A stretch of DNA of 59,304 bases from an uncultured Lentisphaerota bacterium (GTDB taxonomy: Bacteria; Verrucomicrobiota; Lentisphaeria; Victivallales; GWF2-50-93): assembly GCA_903872565.1 (NCBI GenBank), contig CAIQLG010000410.1, positions 1 through 59,304 on the forward strand, in the 5' to 3' direction. Positions 53,182-59,304 of the stretch are shown here, in pieces; position 1 is the stretch's first letter; each line of letters begins with the position of its first letter. The notes under the pieces were generated by a model. That model had not been told where the DNA came from, made no database searches, and saw only the letters and a program-made list of their open reading frames with translations. Position numbers and translations under genes: made by a program.

Positions 53182-54498
53182 ATGTGTTAGACAAATTTTC
53201 CCCAGCGCACTCTTGAGGTGCGGAATCAGTTCATTGATGTCGCCCGCGCCAATTATGGCAAGGACTTCCCTCTTCGAAGATTCCAAGGCAAGCTTTTCGG
53301 CAAGCTTCTCCCAGCCGCAATCTGAGAATTTCGCAGTTTTCCCAGTTTTAATGGCAAGATCCCGCGAGGATAGAGGTCCCATTTCAGACCAGGCCGCAAA
53401 AACAGGAACGACCGTAACTTCGTCCGCCTTGCGAAGTTCGCAGGCGAACTGACCAATATATTTCTCCAGTCTCGCCTGTCTGTGCGGCTGGAAAACCACT
53501 CTTAACCGCCAATCTGGGAACTTCTCCCTCAGTGCCCCGATGGAAGCCGATAATTCCACAGGGTGGTGGGCATAATCTTCGACAAGGACGAAATCCACGG
53601 AGCTATATCTTACGCTCATTCTCCTCTCCACTCCGGGAAAAGATACGACCGACTCCAACACCTTGTCTCCCCCCATTCCAAGCTGGACAGCGGCAGAAGC
53701 CGCAAGAGACGCATTGCTCCTCTGGAAAAAACCCCAGCCTGGATGGACAACTTTTGCCGCCTCCCTCTCCTTATCCAGCCTAATACCGCATGGATTTGAA
53801 GAAAGCACAGAATCCGCATTTTTAGAGCCTAAATAAAGAACTTTTTCAGAATTTCGCCCGAATTCCGCAAAATTCGCATAAAGCTTGTCCTCTCCCCCTA
53901 CCGACCAGGCGTGATCATCGTCAATGTTTGTGACAACGGCTATATTGCTCCGCAGAAGCGTCAGGGATCCGTCGCTCTCATCGGCCTCTGTCACGAAAAT
54001 ATCCCCGTCCCCCGCAGCCGCTGGCGAAGCCCAACCACAAACTTTTCCCCCTATCATAAAGCCCGGACGCAGACCCGCATCTTTCAGGACATGTACAAGC
54101 ATCGCAGTGACGCTCGTTTTCCCATGGCTGCCTCCAATGGAAACCACGCGCATGTATCCCGATGCCAGAACGGCGAGAAATTCGCCGCGGGTAAAGGATT
54201 TGAATCCCGCAAGATTAGATGCGTAAAATTCAGGATTGTCGGCGCGCACAGCCGCCGATCTCACAATGATGGCATCGTTGTCTGCGGATGGAAGATTTTT
54301 CACGCTGTGGCCGATCGTGACTGGAATGCCGCTTTTCAACAGAAGCTCAGTATTGTCACTTTCCTTTAAATCTGAACCACTTACAGATGCTCCAAGCTCC
54401 TTCATGATCAGGGCAAGACAGCACATGCCAGCGCCGCCGCACCCGATGAAATGAATGTGTCCGCTTCCAATCCTGTCAAATAGTAGCTTGTTTTTCAT
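53176..54498 (-). CDS. murC: UDP-N-acetylmuramate--L-alanine ligase
   Basis: About 440 residues. MurC adds the first L-alanine to UDP-MurNAc in peptidoglycan synthesis. Landmarks are FIGCGGAGMCCLALIMKELG (N-terminal nucleotide fold), SIGGSHGKTSVTAMLV (P-loop), FVTEADESDGSLTLL, VVTNIDDDHAW and VEDYAHHPVELSAS. ATG 54498 is preferred to the 54561 start, whose extra residues look non-coding. It is alone here and convergent to the exported zinc-ribbon gene. Confidence 0.94.
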   Translation of the reverse strand: MKNKLLFDRIGSGHIHFIGCGGAGMCCLALIMKELGASVSGSDLKESDNTELLLKSGIPVTIGHSVKNLPSADNDAIIVRSAAVRADNPEFYASNLAGFKSFTRGEFLAVLASGYMRVVSIGGSHGKTSVTAMLVHVLKDAGLRPGFMIGGKVCGWASPAAAGDGDIFVTEADESDGSLTLLRSNIAVVTNIDDDHAWSVGGEDKLYANFAEFGRNSEKVLYLGSKNADSVLSSNPCGIRLDKEREAAKVVHPGWGFFQRSNASLAASAAVQLGMGGDKVLESVVSFPGVERRMSVRYSSVDFVLVEDYAHHPVELSASIGALREKFPDWRLRVVFQPHRQARLEKYIGQFACELRKADEVTVVPVFAAWSEMGPLSSRDLAIKTGKTAKFSDCGWEKLAEKLALESSKREVLAIIGAGDINELIPHLKSALGKICLTHK

Positions 54499-54724
54499 AG
54501 AAATGTAATGTAATTCCAATCCGGCACTCTGCAATTCTGGTAAAAATAAAAAAAAATGCATTTTTTTTGGAATTTTTACTTGAATCTATACAAAACCAGT
54601 AGTATACGTACTCCAGAAAGCAGAGATAATTGGAATTTGTGTCGGAAATGGTGGCACAAAAAAAAAGTGAAAAAAATAAAATAAATGACTTGTAAAGGTT
54701 AAAATATAGTTTAAAATAATAATC

Positions 54725-54780
54725 ACATACACCCTCCCTCTTCATTAAGGCGCCGGCAATCGGCGCCTTTCTTATTTTAA
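54725..54780 (+). ncRNA. Candidate short C-rich RNA with rho-independent terminator
   Basis: GGCGCC-ggcaatc-GGCGCC (AAGGCGCC 54747-54754, GGCGCCTT 54762-54769) followed by TTTCTTATTTT is a strong plus-strand terminator hairpin with no coding gene ending before it. A possible -35 (TTGTAA 54690-54695) and -10 (AATAAT 54715-54720) would give an RNA of about 55 bases. Its 5' half is ACACCCTCCCTCTTC, an anti-Shine-Dalgarno-like C-rich stretch. Small regulatory RNAs often pair with ribosome sites through such stretches. The transcript is inferred only. The rest of the 514-base gap shows no gene. Confidence 0.3.
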
Positions 54781-55012
54781 AACACATTGTAAATCACAGC
54801 CATGTAAAACTATCTCCGATAAGATATCCTACAAAATATGTATACAACTGTAAAAACCTCGCCATTACATCTTTTCTGAAACTTTTTTCCGGATAAAACC
54901 CGTTTCTGGCATTCTTTATGCTTTGTCCGTGTCGTGGCATGTTGAAAATTCGATTTTAGAAATAGAAGAGGATAAATCGAATTCTACGAGCCGTAATGGG
55001 GAGGAAGATAAA

Positions 55013-55375
55013 ATGATTCTCATCCTTGAAGACAATGTGGATCTCGGTTACGTGATGAAAAATATTTTCCAGACTGTTTTTCACGAGGAATGCTTTGTCA
55101 CCGCAAATATCCAGGATGCCATACTCTGTCTCTGCACTGAAAACATACGGCTCGTGATGAGCGATATTGACCTCGGCTCATTCTCGGGACTGGATTTCAT
55201 AAAAAAACTTAAAAAGCTAAAACCCCATTCAAGCCCCCCAGTTGTCGCATTCACGGCCATTTCCACCGGGAACAGACAGTTCGAGGAGGTTGCGGCACTT
55301 TGCGACGCAGTATATGAAAAGGGATCAATTTCAACCATAGAAATGTGCAGGCAGATCTATGCTCTGCTCGAGTAA
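55013..55375 (+). CDS. Stand-alone response-regulator receiver protein
   Basis: About 120 residues, a receiver domain with no output domain. ATG 55013 with GGGAGGA upstream is preferred; the frame reaching back to 54923 starts with non-homologous residues. Acidic pocket is in LILEDNVDLG, the phospho-acceptor Asp51 in LVMSDIDLGSFSGLDFI, Thr in VAFTAIS and Lys in YEKGSI. Such single-domain regulators work through protein contact. The partner kinase is not nearby. It is divergent from the AraC gene that follows. Confidence 0.85.
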   Translation: MILILEDNVDLGYVMKNIFQTVFHEECFVTANIQDAILCLCTENIRLVMSDIDLGSFSGLDFIKKLKKLKPHSSPPVVAFTAISTGNRQFEEVAALCDAVYEKGSISTIEMCRQIYALLE

Positions 55376-55456
55376 TGATGTTAAAGGGCAGAAAGACTGG
55401 CGCATTATCTCGATTAGCATATTTGCAATGGCTTCTTGAAGTGTTCAAATGATGGT

Positions 55457-56245
55457 CTATATCATCTGATGCCTGCGGAATTCGCACGGGGTTTCCCCTC
55501 TCACCCTACAGAAGACTTTCGTGAAATGGTAGCGGTCGCAGAAACCTGTCTGATCGGCAATATGCTTGATGTCCATTTCCGAGCAATGCAGCAGGATGCA
55601 TGCCTTGTCTATGCGTTTGTTTCTGGAGTATAGCTGGGGGCTTGTGCCAGTATGCTGCCTGAAAAGGCGGAGGAAGGCATTGATGCTCATATTTGCCTTT
55701 CTTGCGAGTTCCGGATTTGAAACATAGGTACTTGGATTGTCCTCAAGTGCTTTCATTGCACCCAGTATTCTGATGTCTGAAATCTGTTTCTTGAATTTTT
55801 TCACCGGTATTTTCATGATGGTTTCCGCTATCAGCGAAAGGCTTGCCATGGATAACCTCACAACATCATGCTTCTTCCCTTCGACAAGCTTTAATCCCTC
55901 TTGCGCGAGCTCCAGCGAATGGCTGTCTGCAGGGAATGAGAAAATATGCGGCTCCATATTGATGAAAGGTGCCCCGGCAGTGAAATGAACATAGAACTGA
56001 CTGACTTCATTTTTCATGCAGGCCGATGAGAATGGAGTGTCCGGCGGGATCAGCATGAAATTTGATGGTATCAGCGGATATTTCCTGCCTGAAAGACATA
56101 CTGAGGCGCCAGCCTTGTTGTTCCAGTAGAATCTCCAGTATGGTGCTGAAAGGTTCCCGAAGTTCCACATACCCATGAGCCTCGCGCTGTTTATAAAAAG
56201 AATCCTTATCTCAGGACTGAAATATCTATTGGCTTCATTTTGCAT
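55457..56245 (-). CDS. AraC-family transcriptional regulator
   Basis: 262 residues. The N-terminal part (about 1-150) is a cupin-like sensing domain (FMLIPPDTPFSSA, FYVHFTAGAPF). The C-terminal helix-turn-helix pair (about 165-262) shows NPELARKANMSINAFLRLFR, HTGTSPQLYSRNKRIDKAC and IADQTGFCDRYHFTKVFCRV. It sits upstream of, and divergent from, the fucosidase stump and the DUF4838 gene, and such regulators often control the adjacent sugar genes. Binding sites would lie in 56246-56350. Confidence 0.92.
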   Translation of the reverse strand: MQNEANRYFSPEIRILFINSARLMGMWNFGNLSAPYWRFYWNNKAGASVCLSGRKYPLIPSNFMLIPPDTPFSSACMKNEVSQFYVHFTAGAPFINMEPHIFSFPADSHSLELAQEGLKLVEGKKHDVVRLSMASLSLIAETIMKIPVKKFKKQISDIRILGAMKALEDNPSTYVSNPELARKANMSINAFLRLFRQHTGTSPQLYSRNKRIDKACILLHCSEMDIKHIADQTGFCDRYHFTKVFCRVRGETPCEFRRHQMI

Positions 56246-56350
56246 GTTGACTTAAATTTTAGATTAAGCTAGTGTTGAATGTTATGAATATACACATAAA
56301 AGATGCTTTCTTCCATTGCACTATGCAGATATCCACGTAAAATATAAGCA

Positions 56351-56530
56351 ATGAGAACACATGGGGAGGTTCTCCCATGGCAAATTCAGCTGAAAAAAGT
56401 GGATCGCTGCAGAACTGACTGGCTCGTACACGACAGGCTTGGAATGTTCATCCACTGGGGACTCTATCCAGTTGAAAAGTGGGGTGTTCTTTCCGGCTCT
56501 TATCAATGGATATTATATGAACAAAAAACA
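56351..56530 (+). pseudogene. N-terminal stump of a GH29 alpha-L-fucosidase
   Basis: About 60 residues in one frame show WLVHDRLGMFIHWGLYPVEKW and SGSYQWIL, the N-terminal core of GH29 fucosidases (RFGMFIHWGLY, EWI). Everything after this core is missing: the catalytic Asp and the rest of the barrel. The frame continues by chance into the DUF4838 gene without a stop, so automated calls would fuse them into a false 902-residue protein. It lies right after the AraC gene. Confidence 0.7.
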
Positions 56531-56593
56531 GCCAATTTCAGAACTCTAAAAAATGGAATTCTGCAATTGGCTAAACAAGAAAGGAATTATGGA

Positions 56594-59059
56594 ATGAACA
56601 ACATCAACCGCATCATCTCGCTGAAAGGCATCCTCCTCCTGGTGCTGGGAAGCGTCGCCTGCTTGTCTGCCGGTTCGGTTTTTGGCGAAGCATATCTGGT
56701 CAAGGACGGGAAGCCCTGCGCCGACATTGTGATCTCCGAGAAGCCCACCAGGGCGGTCAAGCTGGCCTCTGCGGAACTCCAGACCTACCTCGAAAAAATG
56801 TCCGGTGCGAAGCTGGCGGTCACGACTTCGCCGGGTTCGGACGTGCCCGCTCACATCTACGTGGGCCGGAGCGCGGAAACCGACAAGCTTAAGATCACTG
56901 ACGAAGGGTTGAAGTATGGGGCGTTCAAGGTTGTGTCGGGTGAAAACTGGCTGGTCTTGCTGGGACATGACAAGGATTTCGTTATGCCCAAATATGTTGC
57001 CAGCAGTTATGCCGATATCCCCCGCGCGACCAAGGAATGGGACGAGCGCACCGGCGCGCATTGGAGCAATCCCTATTTTGGCGCGAGACTGTACCGCGAA
57101 TACAATGCAACGGTGGGCGTCAGCATGTACGACGAGCGCGGATCCTTCAACGCCGTGTGCGAATTTCTCCGCAACCTGGGAGTGCGGTGGTATATGCCGG
57201 GCGACCTGGGCGAAATCGTTCCCGCTCTGAAAACGATCTCGCTGGTTCCTGTGGACAAGACCGTTAAACCAGATTTCCCGTACCGGAATATGGGCGACTA
57301 TTCCCCCACGTTCGACTGCGGCACCCGTGATGCGGTGATGTACATCTTGCGCCTGGGACGCGACCCCATCTTGGGCATTCCGGGTCCCCACGGGCTCTGC
57401 AATGTGGATGCCCGCCCCGAGGTCAGAAAAGAGCATCCGGAATTTTACGCCAACCACAAGTCGCCGGCTCCAAGCGAAGTGTATTACGCCCACTGCCTCT
57501 CGTCTCCGGAGCTGATCGCGGAAACTGTGAAATACGCGCGCACCGTGTTCGAGATCTACCCCGACCTGCAGTTTATTTCCGTCTGGCCGATGGACGGGTT
57601 CTGGCGCGGCAACATGTGCCAGTGCGACCTCTGCAAAGGCCAGGTCACGCCAGAACGGGGGGCGGGGGGCGATATGTCGGATTATGTATGGGGTTTTGTC
57701 GACCGCGTGGCACGCGAATTGTACAAGACACACCCGGACAGGAAAGTGATTTGCGGCTCGTATGGCGGGTTTGTGTTGCCGCCGGAAAAGATCTCCAAGT
57801 TCAGCCCCAATGTGATGGTGGAAATTGTCCAGCCGCGGTATAGCTTCAACAATCCCGGAGAGCACGCCAAGGCGCTTGAGATCCGCAAGGGGTTTCTAGA
57901 CAAGCTGGCACCGGGAAATCTTTGCATTTACTGCCATTATCTTGGCAGCGGATCGTGTCTGCCGTCTTATTACCCCCACGCGATCGCAGAGGACCTGCAT
58001 TCCTTGAAGGGCCTTTCGCAGGGGGAGTATATCGAACTGTCCCAGGGGCCTAACGCCAGCAGCATGCATGCTCCCGGATTCAATCATCTGAACGTGTACG
58101 TGACGATGCGCTATTACTGGGATGCGGATCAGAACATCGAGGTACTGCTGAACGAGTATTACGAGAAGTTTTACGGGCCAGCGGCGAAAGAGATGAAAGC
58201 CTTCATCGAGTTTTCCGAAGCAAACTGGACGAAGATGGAAAATGACGTGGCGCCGATCGGCAAGGCCTTGGAGCTTCTGGCGGCCGCGCGTAAGGCCGCC
58301 GGCGACTCGGTGTACGGCAAACGCATAGATCTCGTGGTGGACTACTGCCAAAAGCCGATGACGGATAGGATCGCCAAGTTGGCCAAGGGGCGGAACAAGG
58401 ATCTGAAATTTATGGCGGAATCCTGCGGCAGGCCTCCAGCCAAATTGGACGGAAAGCTGGACAAGCCGTTATGGAAGGATCTGCCGGAGTATCCACTGTT
58501 CGATATCAAGACCGGCCAGGCGCCGATCAACGGCGTGACGACAACCTTCCGCGTCGCCTGGTGCGATGATGAGGCCTTCTATTTCGGCATTCGCTGTGAA
58601 GAACCGGATATCAAGGGGCTAAATATCACATCCCGGGAACCGGACAACACCGCTGTTTGGGAGGGGGACAATATCGATTTGCTGATCGAGACGCAGGGGC
58701 ACTCGTACTATCAGATCGCGATCAGCCCGAGCGGTGCAGTCTCGGATATGGACCGCAAAGACAATAAGATGAATTTCTTGTGGACCTCGGGCGTCCAGGC
58801 GGCGACCTATGTGGGCGATGGGTTCTGGAGCATGGAACTGCGGGTGCCTGTGGCGGGCGACCAGGCGGAGACAATCAACCCGCTGATCGGCATCTCGGGC
58901 CACAAGCCGACCGCAGATTATCCCTGGTATTTCAACCTTGGTCGCCAGCGCGCGCGGGAAAGTGGCAGAGAATGTTCCGCCTCCGCACCCCCGAAGAAAG
59001 ACGGCACGGGAGCTGGCTTCCATGACCTCTGGAACTTCGGGCAGTTGATCGTGAAGTAG
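56594..59059 (+). CDS. DUF4838 carbohydrate-associated protein with C-terminal CBM9-like domain
   Basis: About 821 residues from ATG 56594 (AAAGGAA upstream), with a signal peptide (GILLLVLGSVACLSAGSVFG). Residues about 30-150 resemble the GH67/GH20-type N-terminal beta domain (SEKPTRAVKLASAELQTYLE). The DUF4838 region (about 270-560) has the NMCQCDLCKG and HCLSSPELIAE motifs. The C-terminus (about 605-820) resembles CBM9: KLDGKLDKPLWKDLPEY, WEGDNIDLLIET. It may act on uronic- or amino-sugar polymers outside the cell. The gene is clearly richer in G and C than its neighbours: 57181-57240 counts 37 G/C against 22 in 55741-55800 of the AraC gene. Confidence 0.85.
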   Translation: MNNINRIISLKGILLLVLGSVACLSAGSVFGEAYLVKDGKPCADIVISEKPTRAVKLASAELQTYLEKMSGAKLAVTTSPGSDVPAHIYVGRSAETDKLKITDEGLKYGAFKVVSGENWLVLLGHDKDFVMPKYVASSYADIPRATKEWDERTGAHWSNPYFGARLYREYNATVGVSMYDERGSFNAVCEFLRNLGVRWYMPGDLGEIVPALKTISLVPVDKTVKPDFPYRNMGDYSPTFDCGTRDAVMYILRLGRDPILGIPGPHGLCNVDARPEVRKEHPEFYANHKSPAPSEVYYAHCLSSPELIAETVKYARTVFEIYPDLQFISVWPMDGFWRGNMCQCDLCKGQVTPERGAGGDMSDYVWGFVDRVARELYKTHPDRKVICGSYGGFVLPPEKISKFSPNVMVEIVQPRYSFNNPGEHAKALEIRKGFLDKLAPGNLCIYCHYLGSGSCLPSYYPHAIAEDLHSLKGLSQGEYIELSQGPNASSMHAPGFNHLNVYVTMRYYWDADQNIEVLLNEYYEKFYGPAAKEMKAFIEFSEANWTKMENDVAPIGKALELLAAARKAAGDSVYGKRIDLVVDYCQKPMTDRIAKLAKGRNKDLKFMAESCGRPPAKLDGKLDKPLWKDLPEYPLFDIKTGQAPINGVTTTFRVAWCDDEAFYFGIRCEEPDIKGLNITSREPDNTAVWEGDNIDLLIETQGHSYYQIAISPSGAVSDMDRKDNKMNFLWTSGVQAATYVGDGFWSMELRVPVAGDQAETINPLIGISGHKPTADYPWYFNLGRQRARESGRECSASAPPKKDGTGAGFHDLWNFGQLIVK

Positions 59060-59293
59060 AGGCGGAGAGGGACAGACAGAGGTGGATCGTTTTCCGGTTC
59101 CGGACTTTTGCTTTTGTCTTCATTTTTGCCTTCATAGTCAATATTACACATCAATTTGATAGTATTCTACATTAAATAGCTTAGTATAATGTTTTTAATT
59201 AAACTTATCGTATGTTAATATAATATATCACATCAGAAGCAATAGCAAACGGCTCCTTCGGGAAAATAACATTTAAGGAAGGGAGATCTTGAA

Positions 59294-59304
59294 ATGAGCC
59301 TAAA
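59294..59304 (+). CDS. Start of a further gene, cut by window edge
   Basis: ATG at 59294 follows GGAAGGGAG with 8 bases of spacing. Only three full codons (ATG AGC CTA) are visible, so nothing can be said about the product. The spacing of the ribosome site supports a true start. Confidence 0.3.

Noticed and set aside
56351-59059. Single 902-residue protein joining GH29 and DUF4838
   Set aside because: The signal peptide and ribosome site at 56594 and the composition change show two units; the fusion frame is accidental.

Overview
The window reads as chromosomal DNA of a Gram-negative, cell-wall-bearing bacterium, most likely of the PVC group and perhaps close to Lentisphaerota. Lipid A synthesis (lpxB), a TolQ/TolR/TonB-type envelope energiser, FtsQ, MurC and MreC/MreD/PBP2 show the envelope type. 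The phylum guess rests on the DUF4838 and GH29 carbohydrate genes beside an AraC regulator, the MJ0042-type zinc-ribbon proteins, the mtEFG/EF-G2-like elongation factor, and the many palindromic intergenic repeats. It is an inference, because no rRNA gene lies in the window. No tRNA, rRNA or CRISPR array was seen.

Layout. 0-5.1 kb: partial helical protein, secreted parvulin isomerase, nitroreductase, a secreted charged protein, a hepT remnant, lpxB and a small lipoprotein. 5.3-13.3 kb: aspS, a COG3323 protein, an M50 protease, xseA, a dense field of hairpin repeats, a small membrane protein and a prolyl oligopeptidase. 13.3-24.3 kb: accessory-looking region with a VapBC-type pair, two orphan ORFs in one frame, mnmA abutting a four-helix-bundle gene bracketed by an inverted repeat, nadA, several REP-like palindromes, a 1054-residue CsgG-like/propeller protein, yceH, a DUF4177 protein and a cupin. 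24.5-33.7 kb: a kdp potassium operon in the order kdpF-A-B-C-(DUF4118-GAF)-kdpD-kdpE-ptsN-like, preceded by helically phased CTTAAC repeats. 33.8-43.0 kb, minus strand: ftsQ, carB, an EF-G, two paralogous zinc-ribbon proteins and a two-domain AdkA-like/deoxyribosyltransferase-like protein. 43.4-45.1 kb: an exported protein, then a REP-associated tyrosine transposase (RAYT) flanked by its hairpins. 45.1-49.7 kb, minus strand: exported protein-mreC-mreD-mrdA. 50-53.1 kb: tolQ-tolR-tonB-zinc-ribbon exported protein, ending in a terminator shared with convergent murC. 54.5-59.3 kb: a candidate short C-rich RNA, a lone receiver protein, an AraC regulator, a GH29 fucosidase stump and a GC-rich DUF4838 gene.

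Most notable: (1) the kdp operon joins the Kdp pump, its sensor kinase, a kinase-less copy of the sensor input module and a PtsN-like phosphocarrier, which suggests phosphotransferase-linked potassium control in a single transcript; (2) a RAYT with several hairpin families spread over the window, including a block of three 19-nt hairpins sharing a GAAT-N3-ATTC apex; (3) the cluster of a P-loop-less AdkA-like/deoxyribosyltransferase-like protein with two zinc-ribbon proteins that share an LSRT-IGM motif, which I could not match to a known system; (4) a four-helix-bundle gene inside a 19-bp inverted repeat whose stop codon overlaps the GTG start of mnmA.
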